64,000 bases of DNA from Virgibacillus sp. MSP4-1 (GTDB taxonomy: Bacteria; Bacillota; Bacilli; Bacillales; Alkalibacillaceae): NCBI RefSeq assembly GCF_010092505.1, contig NZ_CP048021.1:1674001-1738000 (forward strand), written 5' to 3'. The translations under genes were made by a program, and so were the position numbers. Position 1 is the first letter of the stretch; the number at the start of each line of letters is the position of its first letter. Positions 17,349 to 26,510 of the stretch are shown here, piece by piece. Below the pieces are notes generated by a model. The model saw only the letters and a list, made by a program, of their open reading frames with translations. It had not been told where the DNA came from and made no database searches.

Positions 17349-18152
17349 ATGGATACACGAAAAAATATTTATTTATTTTATGCAAAGGACAGAACAGTGG
17401 AAGAAAAACTGAGACCCTTCATTCAGATTGCAGAAGAAAATGGATTTAAATTTGTCAAAAACTCGATGGATGCGAATATAATCATAAGTGTTGGCGGGGA
17501 TGGGGCATTCTTACAAGCTGTTCGTCAAACCGGGTTTCGTCAGGATTGTTTGTACATGGGCATTAAAAATGAGGATGAAGCAGGACTTTACTGTGATTTT
17601 GATTTAAATTCTTTTGATGAAATGGTACATATTATGATGAACGAGGATTTGGAGGTACGGAGATTCCCGATTCTGAACGTATCCGTAAATAATAATGAGT
17701 CGCAGTTTTATTGTTTAAACGAATTAAGCATTCGTTCTTCCATTATAAAATCTTTTGTTCTGGACGTATTTATTGATCATCAATTCTTTGAAACATTTCG
17801 TGGAGATGGCTTAATTGTTTCTACCCCAACAGGCAGTACAGGCTATAACAAATCCTCGAATGGAGCAGTTATGGATCCTAAGCTTCAGGGCTTTCAAGTC
17901 ACAGAACTCGCTTCACTGAACAACAATCGTTACCGAACTTTAGGTTCCTCCTTTATTCTTAGTGGAGACCGGACCTTACGTTTTGAAATTATCCAGGACG
18001 GAAATGATTACCCGATTATCGGTCTGGACAATGAAGCCTATTCCATTCGCAACATTAAAACCCTGGACATGTCCCTGAGTAAGAAACACATAAAGACCAT
18101 CAAGCTAAAAAACAACACCTTCTGGGATCGAGTGAAACGAACGTTTCTGTAA
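17349..18152 (+). CDS. nadF: NAD kinase (second paralogue type)
   Basis: Phosphorylates NAD to NADP. The signature IISVGGDGAFLQAV (about 42-55) and the Gly-rich STPTGSTGYNKSSNGAV (about 160-176) are present; length 267 fits. The B. subtilis counterpart at this position is YtdI (PpnKB/NadF). AGGAGGG precedes ATG 17349. Divergent from ytfI and convergent with ytcJ. Confidence 0.92.
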   Translation: MDTRKNIYLFYAKDRTVEEKLRPFIQIAEENGFKFVKNSMDANIIISVGGDGAFLQAVRQTGFRQDCLYMGIKNEDEAGLYCDFDLNSFDEMVHIMMNEDLEVRRFPILNVSVNNNESQFYCLNELSIRSSIIKSFVLDVFIDHQFFETFRGDGLIVSTPTGSTGYNKSSNGAVMDPKLQGFQVTELASLNNNRYRTLGSSFILSGDRTLRFEIIQDGNDYPIIGLDNEAYSIRNIKTLDMSLSKKHIKTIKLKNNTFWDRVKRTFL

Positions 18153-18198
18153 TACCTTCACATACGTTATGAAGGCCCAATAGCACATTATTGGAAGC

Positions 18199-18232
18199 AA
18201 AACAGACCTTCACAGAGGGTGAAGGTCTGTTT
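18199..18232. terminator. bidirectional terminator, nadF/ytcJ
   Basis: AAACAGACCTTCAC, loop AGAG, GGTGAAGGTCTGTTT with a 14-bp perfect stem between convergent genes. Confidence 0.85.
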
Positions 18233-18240
18233 CGCTGTCA

Positions 18241-19836
18241 TTATTCACGCCGTTCATAGACGACGGTTTCATCTATGATGGTCTGCTGAACCTTGGCGTT
18301 TGGAATTTCCTTCGAATTAATAGAGAACAGATCCTTATCCAGAACTGTAAAATCTGCCGTAAAACCAGGCTCAATCTTTCCCTGCTCATTTTCCTTTCCA
18401 ATGGCATATGCGGCTCCTGTGGTATATAAGGATACTGCTTCAAATGGAGTTAAGCATTGCTGTTCACCATAAACCTGTCCATTTAATGTGGAAATCCGGT
18501 TTACCGCCGCAGAAATCCCCTTTAGAGGGTCAATTTCTTCAATCGGTGCATCGGAGCCTCCTGCACAGGCGATTCCTGCTTCTAAAAAAGATTTCCATGG
18601 GTATGCATAAGGCATTCGTTCTTCACCAATTCTCTCCAGAACCCACGGAAAGTCTGATGCAACAAAAGTTGGCTGAATATCTACAATGATATTTAAGGCT
18701 GACATTCGCTCGATTAATGCAGGATTGACTAACTGAGCATGGATAATACGATCACGGACTCCTTCAGAAGGCGGGAACTGTTCAATCATGTCCATAACCA
18801 TTTCAACCGCCTGATCACCAATGGCATGGACCGCCACCGGCATTTCCCGTTCTCTTGCTTTTTTCATCAGCTGTTTCATATGTTCCTCGGAGTAGATTTG
18901 AACCCCATATTCATCGGACTGATCAGCATATGGCTCTGACAGCCAGGCCGTTCTCCCGCCAAATGCCCCATCAGCAAATATCTTCATGGCTCCCAATTCA
19001 ATCCAGTCTGTCCCCTGGCTAAAACTTAAATGATTTTCATCCATTTCTTCAATAACCCCATTATGTACTAGTAAATTTGCCCGAAACTTGTGTCTTTCTC
19101 CATCAATGGTTCTGGCAAATGAATCATAGGTTCGTTTGAAGCCTCCGTAATAATTCAAATCCTCGCTATGGCCGCCAACAATTCCATGCCTCACCAGATC
19201 TTCTACTGCTGCGTGAATGGCTTTTTCCAGGTACCCTGTCGTTACTTCAGGAATATGGCTTTTTATTAACTCCTGGGCCGTGTCCTTAAAAAATCCAGTC
19301 AGTTCTCCCTGCTGATCACGATCAATGATGCCACCATCCGGTTCCGGAGTTTGCGCGGTAATACCGGCTATCTCCATCGCTTTCGTATTTGCAATAATCG
19401 CATGTCGGCAAATTCTTGTCAGCATAACCGGCCGATCCGGGCAGATTTCATCCAATTCATATCGGTGTATGATTCTGGAATCGTTCCAACTGTTTTCATT
19501 AAAACCCTCACCAATTAACCACTGCTCTTCAGGAAGTTCCTCAGATTTTCTCTGTATTAATTCCAGGACCTCTTCAGGTGACTTTGCATATGCTAAATCC
19601 AGCTGAAGCAATCGTTCACCATGTCCAATAATATGAAGATGACTGTCTGTAAAACCCGGATACATGACATGACCTTTTAAGTTATGCTTGTCAGTTATCT
19701 GACTTTTATAAAGGTTTTCCAGGTATTCTTTTGTCCCTGTATCCACAATTTGACCTTGCTGTGTGAAAACGGCCTCAACGGTTTCACCTGGACCATGCAT
19801 GGTGTAAATGGTACCACCAAACCATAACTTTCCCAT
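18241..19836 (-). CDS. ytcJ: YtcJ-type metal-dependent amidohydrolase
   Basis: A 531-residue member of the amidohydrolase superfamily (YtcJ branch, which includes N-substituted formamide deformylases). Visible metal-site motifs: PGFTDSHLHIIGHG (HxH, about 60-72), VHAIGDQAVEM (His about 325) and CAGGSDAPIEEIDPL (Asp about 430). Substrate unknown. The ATG follows GGAGAGGAGAG. It stands alone on the minus strand, convergent with nadF. Confidence 0.9.
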   Translation of the reverse strand: MGKLWFGGTIYTMHGPGETVEAVFTQQGQIVDTGTKEYLENLYKSQITDKHNLKGHVMYPGFTDSHLHIIGHGERLLQLDLAYAKSPEEVLELIQRKSEELPEEQWLIGEGFNENSWNDSRIIHRYELDEICPDRPVMLTRICRHAIIANTKAMEIAGITAQTPEPDGGIIDRDQQGELTGFFKDTAQELIKSHIPEVTTGYLEKAIHAAVEDLVRHGIVGGHSEDLNYYGGFKRTYDSFARTIDGERHKFRANLLVHNGVIEEMDENHLSFSQGTDWIELGAMKIFADGAFGGRTAWLSEPYADQSDEYGVQIYSEEHMKQLMKKAREREMPVAVHAIGDQAVEMVMDMIEQFPPSEGVRDRIIHAQLVNPALIERMSALNIIVDIQPTFVASDFPWVLERIGEERMPYAYPWKSFLEAGIACAGGSDAPIEEIDPLKGISAAVNRISTLNGQVYGEQQCLTPFEAVSLYTTGAAYAIGKENEQGKIEPGFTADFTVLDKDLFSINSKEIPNAKVQQTIIDETVVYERRE

Positions 19837-19944
19837 TCGTGTCTCTCCTCTCCTTCACTCGAATATCTTTTAACACTGCTTAAGCTGATAAACATTGATT
19901 AAAGTATAGTAAAACAATCACACAAGCCGCAACTTTTAGCTATT

Positions 19945-19992
19945 ACGGATAAATGGAAACTTCCGTGGGGGTAATACGGCCTGTTAATATGT
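19945..19992. repeat. dispersed repeat R2, copy A (divergent)
   Basis: ATAAATGGAAACTTCCGTGG followed by GGGTAATACGGCC. It shares the GGAAACTTCC block with copies at 20.4, 45.2 and 50.1 kb. Intergenic, between the terminator of sspA and the start of ytcJ. Confidence 0.6.
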
Positions 19993-20028
19993 AATAAATC
20001 AGATATCCCATTCTTTATTTTAAACACA

Positions 20029-20058
20029 AGAAAAGGGCAGTAAACCTGCCCTTTTCCA
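20029..20058 (-). terminator. terminator after sspA-type gene
   Basis: GAAAAGGGCAG, loop TAAAC, CTGCCCTTTTC; on the minus strand it ends in TTTTC just beyond the stop codon. Confidence 0.85.
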
Positions 20059-20071
20059 GCTATATCTTATT

Positions 20072-20284
20072 TTATTGTGGTTGTTGTCCGCTAAATTGCT
20101 GTTGAGCTACACTTACAAGGCGCTTTGTGATTTCACCACCTACAGAACCATTGCCACGAGAGGTTGTATCAGCCCCAAGCTGTACACCAAATTCCTGTGC
20201 AATTTCTGTTTTCATCTGGTTAAGTGCTTGTTCAGCGCCAGGTACAACAAGTTGGTTTGAATTTTGGCTATTGTTATTTGCCAT
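20072..20284 (-). CDS. sspA: alpha/beta-type small acid-soluble spore protein
   Basis: A 70-residue DNA-binding protein that coats and protects DNA in the dormant spore. The family core is complete: [16 protein letters not shown], the GPR protease-site region and [15 protein letters not shown]. The position beside thiI/nifZ is that of B. subtilis sspA, but alpha/beta paralogues cannot be told apart reliably by eye. GGAGGTGAT precedes the ATG, and a consensus sigma-G promoter lies upstream. Confidence 0.95.
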   Translation of the reverse strand: MANNNSQNSNQLVVPGAEQALNQMKTEIAQEFGVQLGADTTSRGNGSVGGEITKRLVSVAQQQFSGQQPQ

Positions 20285-20310
20285 GATGGAATCACCTCCT
20301 TGTCACTCAT

Positions 20311-20341
20311 TATGATGTGAAGGTAAGGTGAACCTCATGCA
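20311..20341 (-). promoter_or_regulatory. sigma-G promoter of sspA
   Basis: On the minus strand TGCATG (20341-20336), 18-base spacer, CATCATA (20317-20311). Both boxes match the sigma-G consensus (GHATR and CATNHTA) exactly, 27 bases before the start codon. Confidence 0.8.
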
Positions 20342-20380
20342 AAAAAAGTACTGGTATTTATTTCTTGCCGTACATTGTCC

Positions 20381-20434
20381 GGTAAGGGGAGACTTCCATC
20401 AATGCCATACAGATGGTTCGTTGAAACTGATCAT
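20381..20434. repeat. dispersed repeat R2, copy B
   Basis: GGGGAGACTTCCATCAATGC, then CATACAGATGGTTCGTTGAA and ACTGATCAT. The 3' portion (GGTTNGTTGAAACT) is shared with copy C. It lies between the end of thiI and the sspA promoter. Confidence 0.7.
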
Positions 20435-20447
20435 GAACTTTGATGCC

Positions 20448-21650
20448 TTATAATAAATCTTCAAACTCTGATTTTGTTTGGTCGTGTTCAGTTAATGTAA
20501 TGGTCTCTATACCAGCTAACGCCTTATCAATCTCCGGAGTGAAATCCACATGATCCTCGAACTGATGAATCTTCTCCCGGCTTGGTCTTGTTTTTGGCTG
20601 TTTAGGAACAAAAATGGTACAGCAATCTTCATAAGGGAGGATCGACGTTTCATAGGTTCCAATCCTTCTGGAGATATCAATAATATCCACTTTGTCCATG
20701 GTTACCAGCGGCCTGATAACCGGATAATTGGTCACTTCATTAATCGCATTCATGCTTTCCATCGTCTGACTGGCAACCTGACCCAGGCTTTCCCCTGTTG
20801 TTAATGAAAGAATGTTTTCCCTCTCGGCCAGTCGCTCACTGACCCTCATCATTTGCCTTCTCATAACGGTCATCCCGTAATTTTCTGGAACTTCTCGGAA
20901 TATTTTTTGCTGAAGTTCTGTAAACGGTACGACATGTACACGAATTTCATGGCCAAACTTTGTTAATTCCTTAGCCAGATCCAATACCTTTTGTTTGGCC
21001 CGGTCACTGGTATAAGGTGGAGAATGAAAATGAATAGCCTCCACTTGTACGCCTCGTTTCATCGCAAGATATCCCGCTACAGGGCTGTCAATTCCTCCTG
21101 AAAGCAGCAAAAGAGACTTACCTGTTGTGCCTACTGGTAGCCCGCCTGAAGCAGGAATTTTTCCAGCCATAATATACGCAGCGTCGTGCCGAATTTCCAC
21201 ACGTATTTCAACATCCGGGTTATGAACATCAACGGTAAGGTTATCTGTATTGGATAAAAGATGACCTCCCAGAATCTGATTCATTTCCTGTGAAGAAACT
21301 TCAAAATTTTTATTGGGACGTTTGGTTGTAATTTTAAAGGTTTTTGCCTGTTTTTCTTCCTTAAGAGCCCACAAGGCACCTTCTTTTATGTGGTCTATGG
21401 AGTTTTCGACCCGAATGGCCAGGTTTAGGGACTGAATACCAAAAACTTCCTGGCACTTCTCAATCACAGGCTCGTGTTCCTGCCCGTTTAACTTTATATA
21501 CATTCGGTCACGTGTCTGAAACAGTTTTATATTGGAAAAAGGCCTCAGCTTTTGCTTTAGATTTTCTCTAAGCTGGCTAATAAATTGCTTTTTGTTTTTG
21601 CCTTTCAAGGATAATTCGCCATAACGGATGACGATATGATCATATTGCAT
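20448..21650 (-). CDS. thiI: tRNA 4-thiouridine / thiazole sulfurtransferase ThiI
   Basis: Transfers sulfur to U8 of tRNA and contributes to thiamine biosynthesis. Domain order: ferredoxin-like, then THUMP (about 60-165), then PP-loop pyrophosphatase with LLLSGGIDSPVAGYLAMKRG (about 182-200). There is no C-terminal rhodanese domain, as is usual in Firmicutes. The adjacent cysteine desulfurase ends 6 bases upstream, so the two are co-transcribed and the desulfurase is the likely sulfur donor. Confidence 0.97.
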   Translation of the reverse strand: MQYDHIVIRYGELSLKGKNKKQFISQLRENLKQKLRPFSNIKLFQTRDRMYIKLNGQEHEPVIEKCQEVFGIQSLNLAIRVENSIDHIKEGALWALKEEKQAKTFKITTKRPNKNFEVSSQEMNQILGGHLLSNTDNLTVDVHNPDVEIRVEIRHDAAYIMAGKIPASGGLPVGTTGKSLLLLSGGIDSPVAGYLAMKRGVQVEAIHFHSPPYTSDRAKQKVLDLAKELTKFGHEIRVHVVPFTELQQKIFREVPENYGMTVMRRQMMRVSERLAERENILSLTTGESLGQVASQTMESMNAINEVTNYPVIRPLVTMDKVDIIDISRRIGTYETSILPYEDCCTIFVPKQPKTRPSREKIHQFEDHVDFTPEIDKALAGIETITLTEHDQTKSEFEDLL

Positions 21651-21656
21651 TATTAT

Positions 21657-22796
21657 CTACCCCATTACATGATTTAATTGATCCAAAACATGAATAAATG
21701 TTTTACAAAATTCACGGACTTCTTCTTCCGTATTTTGATAGGACAGGCTGATTCTTAATCCGAAATGAGAACGGTCCTCTCCCCATCCACATGCAGCCAG
21801 GACTGCACTTTCATCGGAATGCTTTGAAGAACAGGCGGACTTTGTGGATATAAATATATTTTCCTTTCCCAAAGCATGGATCACTACTTCAGGTTTAAAA
21901 TTGGGTATCGAAAAGTTTAAAATATGCGGCGCTCCATCCTCAGGGGAATTAATCACAATTCGATGATCCTGATGTAAAGCCGTGCGAATGATAGCTGACA
22001 ATTTCTCAAGATGGTGATATGAATGCCTTTGCTTTTCCATGGTTAATCTCATGGCTTTTACCATGGCCACTATACCCGCCAGGTTTTCAGTACCTGGACG
22101 TTGGGAGGATTCCTGGCCTCCTCCATGTAATAACGGAAAAAGTGTCGTTCCTTTTTGAATATATAGTGCCCCAGTCCCTTTTAAACCATGAATTTTATGG
22201 CTGGACATGGAACATAAGTCAATTCCGGGATGGGACAGGTCAAGCGGAATCTTTCCTAACCCCTGCACATGATCAACATGGAAAAACAGTTTAGGATACT
22301 GAGCAGCCAAATCTGCAATTTCCTTAATCGGCTGAATAGTACCCAATTCATTGTTTACATGCATGATTGAAATTAAAATCGTTTCATCATCTATTGCTCT
22401 TTTCAGTTCATCCAGATCTATCCTGCCCTCATGATTTACAGATAGATACGTGACACGAAAGCCCAATGATTCCAATGCTGCGCAAGCCTCCAGGACGGAA
22501 GGGTGCTCCACCCGGGAAGTAATAATATGGCGGCCACGGTTCTGATGCTTGAGCGCAATTCCTTTTATGGCCGTATTATTACTTTCTGTACCTCCGGAGG
22601 TAAAAAACAGTTCCTGCTCATTTATTTTTAAAAGGTCGGCTGCCTGTTTTTTAGATGTTTTCAGCAGCTTTTCCGCTTCTCCCCCAAATTGGTGAATGGA
22701 AGACGGGTTCCCATAGTAAGCTTCTGAAACCTTTCTGAAACTTTCCAGCACTTCAGGATAAGGGCTTGTTGTCGCACTATTATCTAAATAAATCAT
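21657..22796 (-). CDS. nifZ: cysteine desulfurase (NifZ type, ThiI partner)
   Basis: PLP enzyme that removes sulfur from cysteine as a protein persulfide. It opens with MIYLDNSATTSP; the PLP-binding region has FHVDHVQGLGK and SMSSHKIHGLKGTG with the Schiff-base Lys; the persulfide Cys is in STKSACSSKHSDES. Length 379 fits the NifS/IscS family. AAAGGAG precedes the ATG. It lies upstream of thiI in a two-gene unit, the arrangement in B. subtilis. Confidence 0.95.
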   Translation of the reverse strand: MIYLDNSATTSPYPEVLESFRKVSEAYYGNPSSIHQFGGEAEKLLKTSKKQAADLLKINEQELFFTSGGTESNNTAIKGIALKHQNRGRHIITSRVEHPSVLEACAALESLGFRVTYLSVNHEGRIDLDELKRAIDDETILISIMHVNNELGTIQPIKEIADLAAQYPKLFFHVDHVQGLGKIPLDLSHPGIDLCSMSSHKIHGLKGTGALYIQKGTTLFPLLHGGGQESSQRPGTENLAGIVAMVKAMRLTMEKQRHSYHHLEKLSAIIRTALHQDHRIVINSPEDGAPHILNFSIPNFKPEVVIHALGKENIFISTKSACSSKHSDESAVLAACGWGEDRSHFGLRISLSYQNTEEEVREFCKTFIHVLDQLNHVMG

Positions 22797-22932
22797 GAGT
22801 CATTTCTCCTTTAAACCAATTTTGCAATCATTAATCTTACCACACCCTTGTTAACAATAAAAGTAAAAAAGGAGTGCACAAAAGCTGAAACTCATCTGTC
22901 CAAAGAGCTTCAACATTTTAATTTCCTAAGCC

Positions 22933-22977
22933 ATAAAAAAGCTGACCTGTAATGTTACAAGGTCAGACTCTTTCAAT
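22933..22977 (-). terminator. terminator of the ezrA operon
   Basis: On the minus strand AGTCTGACCTTGTAAC ... ATTACAGGTCAGCTTTTTT; the stem AGTCTGACCT/AGGTCAGCT is followed by a T run. It begins just after the small downstream ORF. Confidence 0.75.
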
Positions 22978-23281
22978 GACGCTTACCTAAAAGACGTAAC
23001 ACCTGATCGATAGAAGCGACCCGGTCTACTGATTGCTCCTCAACCCAGGTATACGTTAATGCAGGGTTATCAGGAGAGGAATCTTTGCTATCCGCAGCAG
23101 ACGATTTCAAGGTATTTTGAAAACGATCAGTTATGGTTTTATGGGATTGATTCATCTTAACTTTATCATGGAAGGATGCAAAACGATTAGGTTCCTGATC
23201 AGGTGCAGCTATAACCATTATGGTAAATATCCATATGCTAACAGCGAAAATAGAAAGGATGATGATGAGAATTTTTTTCAT
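22973..23281 (-). CDS. membrane-anchored protein of unknown function downstream of ezrA
   Basis: About 102 residues: one N-terminal transmembrane helix (ILIIILSIFAVSIWIFTIMV) followed by a polar extracytoplasmic part, with no Cys lipobox. A TTG at 23290 overlaps the ezrA stop codon; ATG 23281 is better spaced from AAGGA and preferred. The overlap indicates translational coupling with ezrA, so a role linked to the division machinery is possible, but I recognise no family. Confidence 0.6.
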   Translation of the reverse strand: MKKILIIILSIFAVSIWIFTIMVIAAPDQEPNRFASFHDKVKMNQSHKTITDRFQNTLKSSAADSKDSSPDNPALTYTWVEEQSVDRVASIDQVLRLLGKRH

Positions 23282-23286
23282 CTTAT

Positions 23287-24993
23287 TCAATTCCTTGCCG
23301 CCGTTAATTCCTCATTCAGGAACCCTTCTAAGCGCTGCAATGCACCTGGTTCAATTTCTTCAAGTGCCGTTGAGGCTGTTTCCAGAGCCACTTCATAGTC
23401 CCAATTACGGAAGGCGGATTCTGCTTCTGATAATTTAGCGGCCAGCAGAGGATATTGACTTCTGTACCGGTTCGCGTATTGAATAACATATTCAGACAAT
23501 TTTGCCTGCTCAATTAAATATTCTGTCTGTTCCTTTACCATTTCCGTGTCTTTTTCTGCTTTGCCCAATAGATGATTAATCTTTTCCATATTTAAAGGAT
23601 GCTGGTTTAACTGCTTTGATGTTTCATCGATATTGACAGCCACTTCATTCATCGCTTCGTAAATATATTCAGGGACACCAGGAAGATTACTTTTCTGCAA
23701 GTTTCTCCTTATCAGTCCCATTTCGCCCAGAAGCTGATTAATTTGCTTATTCGCCTGAATTTCATCATGTCTTAAGGATTGAATTCTCACAACAAATGAC
23801 TCATGCTCCTGACGAATGTTTTCCCATTGAGATAACCAGTTTTCCAGATCCCCTCGAATATTTGCAAAAGGCTTTTTATCCTTTTCCATTTCACTGTGAA
23901 TTTTATCGGCTAAGAGCTTCAACTGGTTCATTTGATTTTCCAATGAAACCAATGTTTCCTGTTCTTCCTCAGTAAACTCGTAATTCTCCTGCAGGGTCTT
24001 TACATCCGATTTGGTTTCCTGCAGGTTTTTGTCCATTTGAAAAAGTTCATTTTCCATAACCTTTAATTTCTTCTCCGTAAACTGCTTGGCTAATGCTTCC
24101 TGTTCCAATTGATCATAGATTTCCTGAATGCGTTCTTCCACTTCAAGAATTTCCTGATCAACACCTTCAATATTCCCCTGGTTTAATCGATCCAATAATA
24201 AAAGAAGACGTTCCTGATAATCCTGGATTTCCTTTTCAAACCCATAATGCTGCAATTCGTGGCCTGAATCCTTCATTTCTTTTAAACCACTCGTTAACTC
24301 ATCTAACTGCTGGGGAAGCTTAATTTTACAGGCGTGATATAGTGCAGGAAAACTCTGCATTTTATCATTAAGAAGGTTTAGTCGTTCACTCACCTGTTGC
24401 ACCAGGCTCTGGGCTTCTATGTAATTCCCATCAACGGTTAAGTCGTCGAATTGAGAGATTTCCTCTTCAATTTCATCCAATTCCACATCAAATACGATAT
24501 CAGCCTTACCAAACTGATAACGATTTTGTAATAGGTACTTTCTAGTTTCTTTAATACGTGGACGGATTTCCTCCACCTGTTTATGGCTGTCTTCCTTAGA
24601 GCTTACTAATTCTTCCACTTCATTAAACATCTGGTCTATGGATTGTTCCGTTTTTTCAAGCGTTTCATGAGTATGATCTAAAATACGTTTTGCTTTACGG
24701 AACAAATAGCGGTCAGCAGCCTCCTCAGCATCAAACAGATCCTCTTCCAAATCAGGCATTTTTCTCGTCACGATATAATCCCAATCATCTCTCCACTTTT
24801 CAAATCGAGTCTGGGTTTCTCCTGACAGATTCAGATCTTTAATCTTTGATAATTGTTTAGTCACATCTTTATTTATAACGGCCAATTTCCATTCTTCTAA
24901 CTCATCAACACGATCATAGACTTTTTTTCGCAGGATGAGACCTATTATAATGAATATGATGATTAAAAGTATGGCTCCAATGATGTATTCCAT
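23287..24993 (-). CDS. ezrA: septation ring formation regulator EzrA
   Basis: A membrane-tethered negative regulator of FtsZ ring assembly that also coordinates PBP1 at the septum. One N-terminal helix (YIIGAILLIIIFIIIGLIL) is followed by about 530 residues of spectrin-like coiled coil. Near the C-terminus is the QNR-like patch region (YVIQYANRYRSQYP). ATG 24993 (MEYIIGAIL) follows GGGAGGC and is preferred to the upstream in-frame start; 568 residues fits the family. Confidence 0.95.
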   Translation of the reverse strand: MEYIIGAILLIIIFIIIGLILRKKVYDRVDELEEWKLAVINKDVTKQLSKIKDLNLSGETQTRFEKWRDDWDYIVTRKMPDLEEDLFDAEEAADRYLFRKAKRILDHTHETLEKTEQSIDQMFNEVEELVSSKEDSHKQVEEIRPRIKETRKYLLQNRYQFGKADIVFDVELDEIEEEISQFDDLTVDGNYIEAQSLVQQVSERLNLLNDKMQSFPALYHACKIKLPQQLDELTSGLKEMKDSGHELQHYGFEKEIQDYQERLLLLLDRLNQGNIEGVDQEILEVEERIQEIYDQLEQEALAKQFTEKKLKVMENELFQMDKNLQETKSDVKTLQENYEFTEEEQETLVSLENQMNQLKLLADKIHSEMEKDKKPFANIRGDLENWLSQWENIRQEHESFVVRIQSLRHDEIQANKQINQLLGEMGLIRRNLQKSNLPGVPEYIYEAMNEVAVNIDETSKQLNQHPLNMEKINHLLGKAEKDTEMVKEQTEYLIEQAKLSEYVIQYANRYRSQYPLLAAKLSEAESAFRNWDYEVALETASTALEEIEPGALQRLEGFLNEELTAARN

Positions 24994-25227
24994 TAAAAAG
25001 CCTCCCATCTCAGGTTCCACTTTCTATATGTACCGTTCCGGTTAAAAAATTTTGTGTTGCTACTATAATATCATGTCTTCGCCTGTTTTTGCTAAATTTT
25101 TTCAAATTTCTTTGCCATAATATCCAATTTTGTCATGAATGAACGATTTTCCTTCTTAAGTGTCCGCAGAATGAACTTAGATCGTGTGTAAGCTGCCCGT
25201 AACATCCGCCGAATTTTTACACCGGAA

Positions 25228-25268
25228 AAAAAGACACTTATGTATCTTTTTCAGATACCATAAGTGTC
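25228..25268 (-). terminator. terminator overlapping the end of refZ
   Basis: On the minus strand GACACTTATGGTATC, loop TGAAAAA, GATACATAAGTGTC, then TTTTTTT. The refZ stop codon (25240-25238) lies inside the 3' arm, so the last residues of RefZ are encoded by the hairpin. Confidence 0.88.
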
Positions 25269-25855
25269 TCCAACCATTGTTTTATGGATCTTTTATAGGT
25301 GTCTATGTATACGTCAGTAGATCGGTTCATCCCTACTACGTTTTTCCATTCGTATGACATATTAAAAGGAATATGCAACAGGCCATACAATTGAAAGAAT
25401 AACATTTCTTTTTCTATAGTTGAGCGGGAAGATGAAGTGAATAAACGAAGAAAGACTTCCTCAAGTATAAACTTTTCTTTAGCAAGATAGGTAACCAGTA
25501 ACTCTCTTACCAAAACATTATCTTTGGAAAGTTCCCTTTGGATAAAACTTGTAAATTGATGATGTTCATACTTGTAATGTATAATAACATCAATTAATTG
25601 ATTCATCTGGTCTTTAGGATTATCTGTTGTGTCGAATTCTGCCTGTGTATGTTCCAGCTCCTGCAAATAGGTTTCATAATAGTCAATGATGAGGTGTTCC
25701 AGAAGGCCTTGTTTATTTTTGAAATAGTAACTGATCATGGAAACATTCACCTTTGCACTCGATGCAATATCCCGTACAGAGGTACCATGAAACCCTTTTA
25801 AATAAAACAAGTGCACAGCGGCATTCGCGACCTTTTCTTTGGTTTTTTGGCTCAT
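25238..25855 (-). CDS. refZ: TetR-family regulator of FtsZ, RefZ (YttP)
   Basis: A 205-residue TetR/AcrR-type DNA-binding protein. The helix-turn-helix is GTSVRDIASSAKVNVSMISYYFKNKQ split over about residues 25-50. In B. subtilis RefZ binds sites near the origin and affects FtsZ-ring placement at sporulation. Assignment rests on the fold and on the refZ-msrC-dgcP gene order found in B. subtilis (yttP-ytsP-ytrP). Start ATG follows GGGGGGAATAGG. Divergent from msrC. Confidence 0.85.
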   Translation of the reverse strand: MSQKTKEKVANAAVHLFYLKGFHGTSVRDIASSAKVNVSMISYYFKNKQGLLEHLIIDYYETYLQELEHTQAEFDTTDNPKDQMNQLIDVIIHYKYEHHQFTSFIQRELSKDNVLVRELLVTYLAKEKFILEEVFLRLFTSSSRSTIEKEMLFFQLYGLLHIPFNMSYEWKNVVGMNRSTDVYIDTYKRSIKQWLETLMVSEKDT

Positions 25856-25973
25856 CCTATTCCCCCCTGTTTTATTTTTTCTTTTTATTGCCGGGGAATT
25901 CCTCTTATGAGTTTAAAAGAAATTCCGACAGAATCTCTTATAAGATCACAAATTATTTTGGGAGGTCATTGTT

Positions 25974-26453
25974 TTGTTCCAGAAAGAAGCTTATACAGGG
26001 CAAGTTGCAAAAGATTATGAGTTAGTCAATAAACAATTGAAAGCATTAATTGAAGATGAGTCAGATCCTATTGCCAATTTAGCCAATGCATCTGCTCTCC
26101 TCTATCAGTTTTTGGATGACGTTAATTGGGTTGGGTTTTACCTTTATAAAAATGGAGAGCTTGTTCTTGGACCATTCCAGGGTCTTCCGGCATGTGTGAG
26201 AATTGAATATGGCAAAGGTGTATGCGGGACATCATTAAAAGAAAAACAGACCGTTCGAGTGGAAAATGTTAATGAATTTCCCGGACATATTGCCTGTGAT
26301 TCAGCCAGTCAATCAGAAATTGTCACCCCGATTTATCAAAATGATGAAATTACAGGTGTATTGGATATTGACAGCCCGAGTCTGAACCGCTTTAATGAAA
26401 CAGACCAGAAAGGTTTAGAAGATTTTGCAAGAATCCTTAGCAACCATCTGTAA
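25974..26453 (+). CDS. msrC: free methionine-(R)-sulfoxide reductase (GAF type, YtsP)
   Basis: A 159-residue GAF-domain enzyme that reduces free Met-R-O with thioredoxin. Family motifs: NWVGFYL, LVLGPFQGLPACVRI and GVCGTS, which hold the catalytic cysteines (ACVRI and VCGTS), and HIACDSASQSEIV with a third Cys. The start is a TTG with GGGAGG 8 bases upstream. Convergent with dgcP through a shared terminator. Confidence 0.93.
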   Translation: MFQKEAYTGQVAKDYELVNKQLKALIEDESDPIANLANASALLYQFLDDVNWVGFYLYKNGELVLGPFQGLPACVRIEYGKGVCGTSLKEKQTVRVENVNEFPGHIACDSASQSEIVTPIYQNDEITGVLDIDSPSLNRFNETDQKGLEDFARILSNHL

Positions 26454-26469
26454 AAGCCCAATATTTGAG

Positions 26470-26510
26470 GAAAACGAAATTGTGTTAAAGCACGATTTCG
26501 TTTTCTTTTA
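26470..26510. terminator. bidirectional terminator, msrC/dgcP
   Basis: GAAAACGAAAT ... ATTTCGTTTTC with TGTG/CACG extension. The stop codon of dgcP (26487-26485) sits in the loop. Confidence 0.88.

Noticed and set aside
25130..25156. Imperfect palindrome TTTGTCATGAATGAACGATT near refZ as a possible RefZ operator
   Set aside because: I do not recall the RefZ site well enough to claim a match and half-sites differ; the location is also atypical for origin-proximal sites.
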